Assembly: GCF_046614695.1 (NCBI RefSeq)
Contig: NZ_JBKKHQ010000025.1
Coordinates: 9,218-73,217, forward strand
DNA length: 64,000 nt
Direction of reading: 5' to 3'
Source: Pokkaliibacter sp046614695
Lineage (GTDB): Bacteria; Pseudomonadota; Gammaproteobacteria; Pseudomonadales; Balneatricaceae
Position numbers and translations under genes: made by a program. Below the pieces are notes generated by a model. That model was not told the DNA's origin and ran no database searches. It worked only from the letters and a program-made list of their open reading frames with translations. This document shows, one piece after another, positions 41,780-51,031 of this stretch. Each line of letters begins with the position of its first letter. Position 1 is the stretch's first letter.

Positions 41780-42753
41780 ACCTGACCTCCGTTAAGCCGG
41801 ACGCGAGGGTCGAGTGCCGCATAGAGCAGATCGACAATCAGGTTGATCAGGGTATAGAGCAGCACAATCAGCAGCAGATACGCGACCACCACGGGTCGGT
41901 CAAGCTGAGTGATGGAGTCCAGCAGCAGCTTGCCCATGCCGGGCCAGGCGAAGATGGATTCGGTCACCACTGAGAAAGCGATTAACGAGCCAAACTCCAT
42001 ACCGGTCACCGTCACAATCGGGATCATGATGTTTTTCAGAACATGCACGCCGACGATACGGTGGTTGCGAAGTCCTTTGGCGCGGGCGAATTTCACATAG
42101 TCCTGCAGCAGTGCTTCGCGAGTGCCGGTGCGAGTCAGACGTATCACCAGTGAGAGTTTGAACAGTGCGAGGTTGGCTGCTGGCATCAGAATATGTTTCC
42201 AGCCCTCAATGCTGGTAATCGATAGTGGAATGCCAAAGACGTCTTCCACCGGGCCTCGCCCACCTGATGGTAGCCAGGCAAGCTCGATGGAAAAGAACAT
42301 GATCAGCAGCACGCCGACCCAGAAGGTGGGCAGCGAGAAACCGAGAATCGAGCCCGCCATAATGGTTCGGCCACTGGCGCTATCCGGTTTGAGACCAGCC
42401 CAGAGACCGAGTGGAATACCCAATATCAGGGCAATCAGCAGCGCCACCACCGCCAGTTCCAGCGTTGCAGGAAACTTCTGCATGATCAGATCCATGGCCG
42501 GTACGCCATGAGCGAAGGAAAAGCCAAGATCACCCTGGACGGCATTACAGAGAAAGCGCCAGTACTGCACATAAAGTGGCTGATCGAGCCCCAGTGACTG
42601 GGCGATACGGTCGATATCTGCCTGATTCGCCAAAGGATCAATCAGCATGTCCAGCGGGTTACCAATCGCGTAGACCCCGGCGAATACCAGCAGTGACATG
42701 ATAAACAGCACATTGACGGTCTGCAGACTGCGGCGAAGGATAAACAGAATCAT
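41776..42753 (-). CDS. Oligopeptide ABC transporter permease (OppB/DppB type)
   Basis: 325 residues with six membrane helices. Family features: LGLDQPLYVQYWRFL, GDLGFSFAHGVPAMDLI, and the EAA loop REALLQDYVKFARAKGLRNHRIVGVHVLKN, GMEFGSLIAFSVVTESIFAWPGMG. Its ATG overlaps the amidotransferase stop by 4 nt, tying that enzyme gene to the transporter transcript. Confidence 0.94.
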   Translation of the reverse strand: MILFILRRSLQTVNVLFIMSLLVFAGVYAIGNPLDMLIDPLANQADIDRIAQSLGLDQPLYVQYWRFLCNAVQGDLGFSFAHGVPAMDLIMQKFPATLELAVVALLIALILGIPLGLWAGLKPDSASGRTIMAGSILGFSLPTFWVGVLLIMFFSIELAWLPSGGRGPVEDVFGIPLSITSIEGWKHILMPAANLALFKLSLVIRLTRTGTREALLQDYVKFARAKGLRNHRIVGVHVLKNIMIPIVTVTGMEFGSLIAFSVVTESIFAWPGMGKLLLDSITQLDRPVVVAYLLLIVLLYTLINLIVDLLYAALDPRVRLNGGQV

Positions 42754-43559
42754 GGTTCTGCTGCCCTCATGCTGACACTGTGATGCTGAACGGCGCCGTG
42801 CTGGAAGGTAATCGCCTGGCCCGGCGTGAAGGCGTGCCAGTTTTCATCCGATGTCAGCGGTTGGGTGGCAATCAGAATCATGCGGTCGTGTTCGGAATTC
42901 AGGGTGCTCAGGTCCATGCTCATTTCGCAGTCGATCAGGGTCGCCCTGGGAAAAGGATACTGGCGCTGAACGTAGGCCAGATTGGTTGAGCAGTGGGCAA
43001 ACAACAGCTCACCATTGGAGAGCAGGCAATTGAAGTTGCCAAAGGCACGGATCTCGCCACAGAGTTCGGTGAGTACGTCATGCAGCTCAGCGGCTTCGGG
43101 CAGTCGGTCTTTGGAGGCGTTGGGGAAGCGCTCCAGCAGGTTTTGCATTACATAGCAGAAGGCGCGCTCGCTGTCGGTTTCTCCCACGGGGGTGAAGCGG
43201 TCATTGAGTTTGGGGTGATAGTCATGCAGATCGCCGTTATGGCAGAAAATCCAGTACTTGCCCCACAGCTCCCGCATAAAAGGATGACAGTTGCGCAGCT
43301 TGACCTCGCCGTAGGTGGCTTTGCGAATGTGAGCAATCACCGTCGAGGATTTGATAGGATAGTCCTTGATCAGTTGCGCTACCGGCGAGACTGACGCTGG
43401 CTGGTGGTCCAGATATAAACGACAGCCGCCCTCCTCGAAGAAGGCGATACCCCAGCCGTCAGCGTGTTCATCCGTCCATCCGCCGCGGGCACTAAAGCCT
43501 TCAAAGGCAAAGCGGATGCTGGCTGGTTCCTGACAGTTCATTCCTAGCAACTGACACAT
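42750..43559 (-). CDS. YafJ-type class II glutamine amidotransferase
   Basis: 269 residues. It begins MCQLLGMNCQEP, so after Met removal Cys2 is the N-terminal nucleophile of the Ntn-hydrolase fold. Glutaminase residues are visible in HADGWGIAF, AHIRKATYGEV, CHNGDLHDY and GETDSERAF. The family is close to YafJ of E. coli, whose acceptor is unknown. ATG 43559 is fixed by the Cys2 requirement; the open frame upstream to 43616 is not used. It lies inside the peptide transporter operon, between the binding-protein gene and the first permease gene (4-nt overlap), suggesting a role in processing the imported compound. Confidence 0.92.
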   Translation of the reverse strand: MCQLLGMNCQEPASIRFAFEGFSARGGWTDEHADGWGIAFFEEGGCRLYLDHQPASVSPVAQLIKDYPIKSSTVIAHIRKATYGEVKLRNCHPFMRELWGKYWIFCHNGDLHDYHPKLNDRFTPVGETDSERAFCYVMQNLLERFPNASKDRLPEAAELHDVLTELCGEIRAFGNFNCLLSNGELLFAHCSTNLAYVQRQYPFPRATLIDCEMSMDLSTLNSEHDRMILIATQPLTSDENWHAFTPGQAITFQHGAVQHHSVSMRAAEP

Positions 43560-43587
43560 TGTGATGTCTTTCCCCGGTAAGCAAATA

Positions 43588-43611
43588 CCCCGGACCTCCC
43601 ATGGTCCGGGG
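43588..43611 (-). repeat. Strong intra-operon hairpin downstream of the binding-protein gene
   Basis: CCCCGGACC-N6-GGTCCGGGG, a 9-bp GC-rich perfect stem in the gap between the binding-protein stop and the amidotransferase start, with no T-tract. Such hairpins after binding-protein genes commonly stabilise the upstream mRNA and reduce downstream expression. Confidence 0.7.
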
Positions 43612-43625
43612 CGCACGGCGACGTC

Positions 43626-45212
43626 TTACTTGTCGCTATGAACTTCAAAGGCGTAAGTGAACTCATCCACGCGGCCCGGATAATCCAGACCCTTGCGCAG
43701 TGCCCAGGTCGCCAGCTGGTGGTGCGATGGAATCACAGCGTAGTCGCGCATGGCGACGCCGACGGCTTTCTGGGCCAGTTCGGAGCGCTTGTCGTTATCC
43801 ACGGAGGAGAGTGACTCCTCGACCAGTTTGTCGACTTCAGGGTTGCTGTACTCACCCCAGTTCCAGCTTCCAAAGCCGGTCTCGGTATTAGGCGTGCCCA
43901 CGATGCTTCGTAGCGTGAAGTCTGCGGCCAGTGAGCCCCAACCCAGCAAAGCCATACTGTAGTCATGGGCACGAGCATGGCCGAAGTAGACCGAGACAGG
44001 CTCTGTCACCACCTTGGCCTTGATACCTACGCGGTTGAGGAATTGTGCCACGGTCTGCGCGACCTGTTCATCGTTGATATAGCGGCCGGCAGGACCGTGC
44101 AGGGTGATCCCGAAACCGTGAGGATAGCCTGCTTCAGCCAGCAGTTTCTTGGCACCTTCCGGGTCGTATTTCTCGACCTTGATGTCATCGTTGTAGCCGA
44201 AGATGCCGGGGGCATTGATGTTGGAGGCAGGAACGCCAAGACCTTCCAGCGTGCGCTCGGCCAGCGCCTGACGGTTGATCGCCATGGACATGGCTTTACG
44301 TACCCGCACATCTTTCAGCGGATTCTTATCCAGCGGCTTGCCTTCGGCATCGGTAATGTCCGGGGACTTGTCGCGGAACTGATCCATCTGCCAGAACAGG
44401 GTACGCCAGGTGGTGTGCTGGGCGATGGTGATGTTCTTGTCCGTTTTCAGACGCGCCAGATCGGCGGGCGGTACGCTTTCGATCATGTCGACGTTGCCAG
44501 AGAGCAGGGCACTCAGGCGTGGGGCGCTGGAAGGCAGAATACGGAAAGTAACGTGTTCCCATTCCGGCTTGTCGCCCCAATAGCTGTCATTGCGGGTCAG
44601 CTCAATGGTTTCACCTTTCTGGAAGCTGTCGAGCTTATAGGGTCCGGTACCAATCACACCTTTGCCGGCATTGAAATCCTCGGTGGTCAGGCCTTCAGTG
44701 GCTTTCTTGGAGACAATGAAGATATCGCTGATATCCAGCCCCAGCGGGCCATAAGGCTCGGAGGTGGTGAGATGTACGGTGTGATCATCGACCGCTTCCA
44801 TCTTGACGATATGCTTGGTCGCGGAGGTAAAGGGGCCAGGGCTGTTAAGGATGGTCGCGGGGCGCTCAAGGGAGTAAACCACATCGGCCGCGGTCAGGGG
44901 CGTGCCATCCGAGAAGGTCACGCCATCACGCAGCTTGAACTCCCACACGGTGGGGCTGATGGCTTTCCAGGAGGTCGCCAGACAAGGCACCAACTGGCCT
45001 TCGGGATTCACTGTCACCAGTGTCTCGAAGATGTGGTGAGACATCGCGATATTGGGCGCGATATTGGCAAAGTGGGGGTCCATGGAGGTGACTTCAGAAG
45101 CCAGACCAACTTTCAGGTCGGCTGCCAGTACAGAGGCAGAAGCACCTAACAGAGCAGTACTCAGGGCGAAAGCCAGCGAGTGGCGTAGAAACGGAGTGGG
45201 GCGTCGCGTCAT
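43626..45212 (-). CDS. Periplasmic oligopeptide-binding protein (family 5)
   Basis: 528 residues. Signal peptide MTRRPTPFLRHSLAFALSTA...SVLAA, then LKVGLASEVTSMDPHFANIA, WEFKLRDGVTFSDGTPLTAADVVYSLER, and VRKAMSMAINRQAL, all classic SBP_bac_5 elements. It binds peptides or related ligands and feeds the permease encoded downstream. ATG 45212 has AAGGA about 9 nt upstream; the longer frame to 45290 lacks support and would precede the signal peptide. First gene of the operon. Confidence 0.94.
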   Translation of the reverse strand: MTRRPTPFLRHSLAFALSTALLGASASVLAADLKVGLASEVTSMDPHFANIAPNIAMSHHIFETLVTVNPEGQLVPCLATSWKAISPTVWEFKLRDGVTFSDGTPLTAADVVYSLERPATILNSPGPFTSATKHIVKMEAVDDHTVHLTTSEPYGPLGLDISDIFIVSKKATEGLTTEDFNAGKGVIGTGPYKLDSFQKGETIELTRNDSYWGDKPEWEHVTFRILPSSAPRLSALLSGNVDMIESVPPADLARLKTDKNITIAQHTTWRTLFWQMDQFRDKSPDITDAEGKPLDKNPLKDVRVRKAMSMAINRQALAERTLEGLGVPASNINAPGIFGYNDDIKVEKYDPEGAKKLLAEAGYPHGFGITLHGPAGRYINDEQVAQTVAQFLNRVGIKAKVVTEPVSVYFGHARAHDYSMALLGWGSLAADFTLRSIVGTPNTETGFGSWNWGEYSNPEVDKLVEESLSSVDNDKRSELAQKAVGVAMRDYAVIPSHHQLATWALRKGLDYPGRVDEFTYAFEVHSDK

Positions 45213-45540
45213 CAGAAGATTCCTTGTGGGACAGAGTTCCTTCTGGCACCGCTCGAGATGACACTTTACTGCCCAGGCTCCATGCCCCAAGCGTCATCCT
45301 GACGGGCCATTTTTCGTTTCCAGCAGAGATCAGGGCGCAGGGCTGCTGCCGGCGCCGGCCAATGGAGGGCACCATCAGCCAGTTAACATCCTACCTTAAC
45401 CATGTGCTCCGGGTATGACAATGCTCAGAGACAAATGCCTTCGGGTTGGTCGTGGGTAAGTTCTGAATGTGAAGAATGTCAGCAATCCAGCTGACATTCT
45501 TTCAGTTATATCGGGGTTTTGCTCTTGAAAAACCAGCGAC
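45213..45540. other. Intergenic region between binding-protein gene and small secreted protein gene
   Basis: 328 nt without a credible gene. It must contain the promoter of the transporter operon, but no convincing -35/-10 pair was seen. A hairpin at 45474-45499 ends the upstream minus-strand gene. Confidence 0.4.
45474..45499 (-). terminator. Hairpin downstream of the small secreted protein gene
   Basis: Perfect 10-bp stem GAATGTCAGC-aatcca-GCTGACATTC, about 40 nt past the stop of the minus-strand gene at 45541. The T-run on the minus side is short (TTCTTCA). Confidence 0.6.
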
Positions 45541-45846
45541 TTATTGCGGGCAGGCGATGGACTCAAGAGCGGTCTGGTAGCGATCAGGTTTGTCTTCACG
45601 TAACGCCTGTTCTGCCTTGCTGGCACCCTCTGAGCCGGTGACGGCATCCAGCCAGGTTTGATCAATTGCGCTCAGGTCCTGATTGCAGCGGGCAGCGACC
45701 TGCTTGCTGATCAGTGCCATCAACGGTGATTGTTGCTGCAAGGTGCTCAGTGCCGAGCTCTCTTCAGCATGGAGATTGGTGGCCAGTAGTCCGGTCAGAA
45801 GGCAAAGCCCTGCGGTTCCGGCAAGGAAAGGAGAGGAAGCTTTCAT
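45541..45846 (-). CDS. Small secreted protein of unknown function
   Basis: 101 residues. Signal peptide MKASSPFLAGTAGLCLLTGL, cut after LHA, leaves a helical mature protein of about 75 residues with two Cys (AARCNQ and SIACPQ at the C-terminus) that may form a disulfide. No family recognised. ATG 45846 has AGGA 5-6 nt upstream; the frame extends to 45918 but would place the signal peptide internally. Confidence 0.7.
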   Translation of the reverse strand: MKASSPFLAGTAGLCLLTGLLATNLHAEESSALSTLQQQSPLMALISKQVAARCNQDLSAIDQTWLDAVTGSEGASKAEQALREDKPDRYQTALESIACPQ

Positions 45847-45999
45847 GGGTGTCCTGATCAGCAATGAACGATCTGCTCTCTCAGGCAATATATCGCCCGA
45901 GCCTGTCTTCAGCCCCACTCAGGGGCTATCGCGTCGCCCAGTATAGCGGCTGAGTTCCGGGCTTCCAGTCTTTTGTCGGTAACTGAAACGAATCGGTTT

Positions 46000-46587
46000 T
46001 CAGCAGGCGCAGGGGATGGATTGGCTCTGGCGAACGCGTTCATTCAGAGCCGCAAGGTAACCCAGCCCGGTATTCCACTTGCGGTACCCGGCATGGGTAT
46101 TGATATGACCGGCGCTGGGGATCAGCACATGTTCAGCCTGCCATTGCCGGACCAGCCACTGGCAGCGCTCAGGCGTGGCGGCATAGTCATTATCGGCGCT
46201 GATAACCAGCGTCGGGAAAGGCAGTGGCTCGGGCCTGATAGGAGCGAAGGCCTTCAGTGGACGAGGAGCGTTATCACGCTCCACATCGGAAGGGGCAACC
46301 AGCAGCGCTCCCTGCAGTTTTTCGCGATTACGCAGTGATATCTGACGCAAGGCGTGATTGAGCAAAATACAGCCAAGACTATGGGCAATGACGATCACCG
46401 GGCCGGAAACCGCCGACAGGGCCATCTCAAACTGTGCCAGCCAGTGTTGGGGCGTCGGCTGATCCCAATCTTCGACCTCCAGACGGCTTACCGTGGTATG
46501 GGGTTGAGATGCCAGGCGCTCCTGCCAGTGACTTTGCCAGTGATGTGGGCCTGAACCCCGGTAGCCGGGGAGAATCAGATAGTGCAT
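46000..46587 (-). CDS. RBBP9/YdeN-type serine hydrolase
   Basis: 195 residues of alpha/beta-hydrolase fold. MHYLILPGYRGSGPHHWQSHW is the family's opening (GxxGSxxxHWQ), nucleophile elbow AHSLGC, acid in SADNDYAA, and His in PSAGHINTHAGYRKW. Catalytic triad therefore looks complete. Substrate unknown. ATG 46587 has GAGGA about 9 nt upstream. Divergent from the siderophore receptor. Confidence 0.88.
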   Translation of the reverse strand: MHYLILPGYRGSGPHHWQSHWQERLASQPHTTVSRLEVEDWDQPTPQHWLAQFEMALSAVSGPVIVIAHSLGCILLNHALRQISLRNREKLQGALLVAPSDVERDNAPRPLKAFAPIRPEPLPFPTLVISADNDYAATPERCQWLVRQWQAEHVLIPSAGHINTHAGYRKWNTGLGYLAALNERVRQSQSIPCAC

Positions 46588-47003
46588 CGGGTGTCCTCGC
46601 CTGCGCCTGTAATCGCCGAATCTTATATATCTAATAGTTATTATTTTTAATTTCGTTATTCGATTCCAATTGTTTTTTCTTCTAAGGATACAACCTCTGC
46701 ACCGGCCCGAAGGGCGACGACCCAATGTTGAGGCCAAGAAATAGCTGAACAGGGGTTTTTAAATCGAATGAGAACGATTATCATAAATATTTGCAATCTG
46801 TTGCATCGTATCACTGTTGGATGTTGAGCGAACGATAGGTATTGCACCGCCGGAATGCCGTGATTCAGGAGGAACGCGGAGGACCGGATGTCCGTCTGGA
46901 CAGGGAAACAATAATTGCGGATAGGGGCATGCAGGAGGCGGGCTTTTATCCGCAATTTATTGAATCTTTATTATTCTTATTTAGATTAGGAGTTGTATTC
47001 AGT
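46588..47003. other. Divergent region upstream of the siderophore receptor
   Basis: 416 nt, A/T-rich around 46620-46680. It holds the Fur box and presumably the receptor promoter. No credible gene; a frame open from 46842 is the in-frame 5' extension of the receptor. Confidence 0.5.
46766..46785. promoter_or_regulatory. Fur box
   Basis: GAATGAGAACGATTATCATA agrees well with the Fur consensus GATAATGATAATCATTATC, about 220 nt before the receptor ATG. It predicts iron repression of the receptor. Confidence 0.7.
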
Positions 47004-49163
47004 ATGAAGTCCGCGTCTGGCTGTTCGCGTCCTGCCTCACGGCTCGGGGGAGTCCTGCTTAGTTCCGCCTGGGTTACCCTACCTTTATTGCTCTCCGGCC
47101 AGGCTCTGGCTGAAACCTCTTCCAGTAGCGATGCACTGGTACTTCCCACGCTGAATATTGAAGGCGATGCTCTGCAGGGCGTGAATGCGCTGCCGGAAGC
47201 CTACGCTGGCGGTCAGATTGCCAGTGGTGGGCGTTTGGGTGTGCTGGGCGAGCAGAAAGCGGAGAACGTCCCTTTTAGCGTTACCGGTTTTACTGAACAG
47301 CTTATCGAGCAGCAGCAGGCGCAATCGGTGGCGGAAGTGCTTGAAAACGATGCTTCTGTTTCCGTCGGTGCTGGCTACGGTAACTATGCCGAGACTTTCG
47401 TGATCCGTGGTATGCCGCTTTATAACGATGACATCACTTACGGCGGTGTTTACGGCGTACTGCCGCGCCAGATGGTCTCGACTGAACTGCTGGGTCGTGT
47501 CGAGCTGCTAAAAGGGGCGAGTGCTTTTCTGAATGGTGTCTCTCCCGGTGGTTCGGGCATCGGTGGCTCGGTCAACCTTGAACCCAAGCATGCCGGCGAC
47601 AAACCTCTGAATAAAATTACTCTGGATTACGCAGCGGACGGTCAGGCAGGTCTGAGTGCCGACGTTTCCCGCCGATTTGGCGAAGCAGATCGCTGGGGGA
47701 TTCGTGTCAGCGGCCTCAAGCGTAAGGGCGATACCGCTGTCGATAACGAAGAAACGGATACCGATGCCCTGGTTGCCGGGCTCGATTACAAGGGTGAGCG
47801 GGTGCGTGGCTCTCTGGATCTGGGTTACCAGCGCTATGCCACTGATGGCGGCCGCTCGGTGGTCTATAACGGTCTGGGCACTACGGCCACATCGCTGCCC
47901 GATGCGCCGGATTCTGATACCAACTACAGCCCGGACTGGGTGAACTCCCATACGGAAACCACCTTTGCCTTACTGCGTGGTGAGTTTGACCTGAATGATC
48001 AGTGGACCGCTTACGGTGCCATTGGTGGCAACAAAAACCGCGAGTACGGCGACTACTCCTCTCCAACACTCTCCAGCAGCAATGGCGACAGCACGCTTTA
48101 CCGACTGTCTGTGCCTTATCGCTCCTACACGGTGTCGACCACTGCAGGCGTGCGTGGCAACTTCCTGACCGGCGACATTTCTCATCAGGTGAATCTGGCC
48201 TACTCCGGTTTTGTGAACCGTTCCGGCAGCGCCTACACCATGTCTGGCTCAGGTTCGACGACGAATATCTATAACCCGAATACTAACGTTGCCTATCCGG
48301 CGACGCTGTACGCCAGCGGTAACATGAATAACCCGGCCATTACTTCCCGTACCCAGATGGACGGTATTTCTTTATCTGACACCCTGGGCTTTATGGATGA
48401 CCGCCTGCTGGTTACTCTGGGAGCGCGTCAGCAGTGGGTGGAAGCGACCGGTTATAACGATGAAGTCCTGTCGCCGGTCTACGGCGTGGTCTTCAAGCCT
48501 GTTGACGGTGTGTCGGTGTATGCCAACCACATTCAGGGCTTGCAGCAGGGTGATACCCTCAATGTCGGTGGTGTGACGCGTCAGCTGTCGCCCTATGAGT
48601 CCAAGCAGAATGAGATCGGTGTGAAGTTCGAGCGTGAGAACTACGGCGCCAGTGTGGCCCTGTTCCAGATCGAAAAACCGGTGTCGACCATCAACAGCAA
48701 CAGCTACTACGGCGAACAGCGTAACCGTGGCCTTGAGCTGAGCGCCCATGCCCAGCCAATGCCTGCCTTGAGCGTCTTCGCCAGCGCGACCTTTATGGAC
48801 CCGGAAGTGCGTGACACCGTCGATTCGTCCATCGAAGGCAATGATGCCGTAGGTGTGCCTGAGTATCGCTTCGTGGTAGGTGGTGACTATAAGATCGCCG
48901 CAGTGGACGGTTTGTCGGTTAACGGTAAGGTGATTCGTACCGGTTCCCAGTATCTGGATCAGGCCAACAACCTGGAGCTGGACCCCTGGACGCGACTGGA
49001 CCTGGGCGCCAGCTATGAAACCCGCGTGGCTGACCAGCAGGTGACCTTCCGTGCCAACGTGAAAAACGTCACGGATGAAGACTACTGGGCTTCCGCAACG
49101 GGTGGCTACCTGACACAGGGTGCGCCGCGTGAAGTGCGTTTCTCGGTATCAACCGAGTTCTGA
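47004..49163 (+). CDS. TonB-dependent siderophore receptor
   Basis: 719 residues. Signal peptide ending GQALA, TonB box-like LPTLNIEG shortly after, plug domain (VPFSVTGFTEQLIEQQQAQSVAEVL, FVIRGMP, LGRVELLKGASAFLNGVSPGGSGIGGSVNL) and a 22-strand barrel ending in VSTEF with terminal Phe. It imports a ferric siderophore across the outer membrane with energy from TonB; the ligand is not evident (ferrichrome/hydroxamate-type receptors look similar). ATG 47004 directly starts the signal peptide. Preceded by a Fur box, followed by a terminator and a PepSY membrane protein gene. Confidence 0.93.
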   Translation: MKSASGCSRPASRLGGVLLSSAWVTLPLLLSGQALAETSSSSDALVLPTLNIEGDALQGVNALPEAYAGGQIASGGRLGVLGEQKAENVPFSVTGFTEQLIEQQQAQSVAEVLENDASVSVGAGYGNYAETFVIRGMPLYNDDITYGGVYGVLPRQMVSTELLGRVELLKGASAFLNGVSPGGSGIGGSVNLEPKHAGDKPLNKITLDYAADGQAGLSADVSRRFGEADRWGIRVSGLKRKGDTAVDNEETDTDALVAGLDYKGERVRGSLDLGYQRYATDGGRSVVYNGLGTTATSLPDAPDSDTNYSPDWVNSHTETTFALLRGEFDLNDQWTAYGAIGGNKNREYGDYSSPTLSSSNGDSTLYRLSVPYRSYTVSTTAGVRGNFLTGDISHQVNLAYSGFVNRSGSAYTMSGSGSTTNIYNPNTNVAYPATLYASGNMNNPAITSRTQMDGISLSDTLGFMDDRLLVTLGARQQWVEATGYNDEVLSPVYGVVFKPVDGVSVYANHIQGLQQGDTLNVGGVTRQLSPYESKQNEIGVKFERENYGASVALFQIEKPVSTINSNSYYGEQRNRGLELSAHAQPMPALSVFASATFMDPEVRDTVDSSIEGNDAVGVPEYRFVVGGDYKIAAVDGLSVNGKVIRTGSQYLDQANNLELDPWTRLDLGASYETRVADQQVTFRANVKNVTDEDYWASATGGYLTQGAPREVRFSVSTEF

Positions 49164-49210
49164 TCACCGCTATTCTTCTCTGACATACGCCCGGTGTGCC
49201 GGGCGCTGCA

Positions 49211-49247
49211 CGGGTAACAGGGTCACAGCTGTTACCCGCATTTTTTT
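49211..49247 (+). terminator. Rho-independent terminator after the receptor gene
   Basis: CGGGTAACAG-N8-CTGTTACCCG followed by CATTTTTTTC. Confidence 0.9.
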
Positions 49248-49315
49248 CTGCCCACTGAGCGCCACGGAGTAAGGTCATCAGTGCTGGCGTTGGAAGTAGG
49301 AAGTCATTGCAGGTT

Positions 49316-50551
49316 ATGCGTGCACTGTGCGGACGTTTGCATCGTTGGCTGGGGTTGTCATCAGCGCTGTTTTTGCTGGTGGCCAGCATCACCGGCATTT
49401 TCATTTCCTGGGATCACGAGCTGGATGAATGGCTGAATGCCGACCTTTTTCGGGTGGATAGCCAAGGCTCGCTGCAGTCGCCATTGGCGCTGGCTGAAAC
49501 GCTGCCTGAATGGGATAACCGCATTATGCCGACCTTCTTTCCGCTGGCGGCGGAGGCGGGACACAGTCTGGTGTATTACATTCGTCCGCGACTTAATCCC
49601 ATGACTGGCAAGCGTTTTGAGGTCGGTTTCAATCAGGTCTTCGTTAACCCCGTCACGGGAAAGGTGATAGGTACCCGTAACAGTGAGGCGGTCAGTCTGG
49701 ATCGTCGCCATCTCATGCCCTTTATCTACAAGCTGCATTACTCGCTGCAATTACCCAGCTTCTGGGGCATCGATCGTTGGGGCAAATGGGTGATGGGCGC
49801 GGCGGCGATGGTCTGGTTTTTTGACACCTTTCTGGCGGCTTACCTGACGCTTCCGCCGCGACGCAGTGCCAGTGGCCGAAGTTATGCCACCCGCTGGGCA
49901 CCTGCCTGGAAAGTGAAATTCTCGGCCAGCCGTTTTCGTCTGAACTACAGCCTGCATCTGGCGGTCGGGTTGTGGTGTTTTGTCATTCTGCTGCTGATCG
50001 CCTTTACCTCCATGTCCCTGAATTTATACCGGGAAGTCTTTCGACCGGCGCTGGAAGCTGTCTCAACCCTGACTCCAGACCCCTTTATCGAGCGCCAACC
50101 CGTGAGCCTGATCAAGCAGCACAAGCCCGCACTGGATTTTGCTCAGGCGGTAAACGTCGGCCAGCAATACGGTGATGCGCACCACTGGGAGATGGTCGCC
50201 AGTCATGTGTTCTATGTGCCTGGCTGGCGGATTTATGGGGTGGGTTTTGGTGGCGATGCGCCTTTTGATAACGGCATGCAAACCCGCTGGGTCTACTTCG
50301 ATGCCAATGATGCCGAAATCCTCGGGACGCGTGTCCCCTGGAAAGGCACGGCGGCTGATGTGTTTGTGCAGCTGCAGTTGCCGGTTCATTCCGGGCGTAT
50401 TCTGGGCTTTGCCGGGCGGGTGCTGATGTCAGTCATGGGCGTGCTGATTTCGGCACTGGTCATCACCGGCATCATTATCTGGTGGAAAAAACGCACCAGG
50501 CCGACGAAAAAGGCTGGGCATCGGCGGCCTGTTATCAGCAAGGCGGGCTGA
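49316..50551 (+). CDS. PepSY-associated transmembrane protein (siderophore-linked)
   Basis: About 411 residues with four membrane helices: LCGRLHRWLGLSSALFLLVASITGIFISW near the N-terminus, WVMGAAAMVWFFDTFLAAYL, LAVGLWCFVILLLIAFTSMSLNLY and a C-terminal VLMSVMGVLISALVITGIIIWWKK. Conserved His in the first and later helices suggest haem or metal handling; homologues next to siderophore receptors are proposed ferrisiderophore reductases. ATG 49316 was chosen; TTG 49307 is in frame with AGGAAG nearby. A short gap after the receptor and terminator links it functionally to iron uptake. Confidence 0.85.
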   Translation: MRALCGRLHRWLGLSSALFLLVASITGIFISWDHELDEWLNADLFRVDSQGSLQSPLALAETLPEWDNRIMPTFFPLAAEAGHSLVYYIRPRLNPMTGKRFEVGFNQVFVNPVTGKVIGTRNSEAVSLDRRHLMPFIYKLHYSLQLPSFWGIDRWGKWVMGAAAMVWFFDTFLAAYLTLPPRRSASGRSYATRWAPAWKVKFSASRFRLNYSLHLAVGLWCFVILLLIAFTSMSLNLYREVFRPALEAVSTLTPDPFIERQPVSLIKQHKPALDFAQAVNVGQQYGDAHHWEMVASHVFYVPGWRIYGVGFGGDAPFDNGMQTRWVYFDANDAEILGTRVPWKGTAADVFVQLQLPVHSGRILGFAGRVLMSVMGVLISALVITGIIIWWKKRTRPTKKAGHRRPVISKAG

Positions 50552-50707
50552 TCTGTATGGGTGTGCTCTGTCGCAAAGTATTGAAGCGTTCTGGTGCCAA
50601 AGTTGAGTGGGTGATGCGGGCTCAGGGCGCTATACTGGCCGGATAAGGATGATGAATACCACAGGTCTTCAGCGGCCACGGATGAGAATGACAGGAGGAG
50701 TGCCACG

Positions 50708-51001
50708 GTGATTGGGCATGATGATCGACGCAACTTTTACCGCATGATGATTAACGCCGAAGTCAGTCTGCGCAGGGCCGGTAGCCCGGTGCCGGTGATC
50801 GGTATCTGTCAGGATCTCAGTGCCACAGGCCTCGGTATTTCGCTTGGCGAGCCGCTGGCAGTCGGTGAAGTGGTTCAGGCCAAACTGTCCTCACAAAACA
50901 ATGGTGTGCCGCCTCTTCAGGCCGAAGGCAAAGTCATTCGCTGTGAGCAGAGTGGTCCCGGTGATTATCAGATCGGGATTGAAATCACCCAGATGAACTA
51001 G
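50708..51001 (+). CDS. PilZ-domain protein
   Basis: 97 residues, a single PilZ domain: DRRNFYRMMINAEVSL supplies the RxxxR c-di-GMP contact and QDLSATGLGISL the (D/N)xSxxG motif. Both are intact, so binding of c-di-GMP is expected. GTG start with AGGAGG 9 nt upstream. Possible output for c-di-GMP metabolised by the GGDEF/EAL protein encoded at 15662-19204, but direct linkage is not shown. Confidence 0.88.
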   Translation: MIGHDDRRNFYRMMINAEVSLRRAGSPVPVIGICQDLSATGLGISLGEPLAVGEVVQAKLSSQNNGVPPLQAEGKVIRCEQSGPGDYQIGIEITQMN

Positions 51002-51031
51002 GTGGCGTTGGCGATAGTTGATCGCCACTAT

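Noticed and set aside
43965..45149. 394-residue plus-strand open frame
   Set aside because: It lies entirely antisense to the oligopeptide-binding protein gene, has low-complexity shadow composition and no ribosome-binding site or recognised motif.
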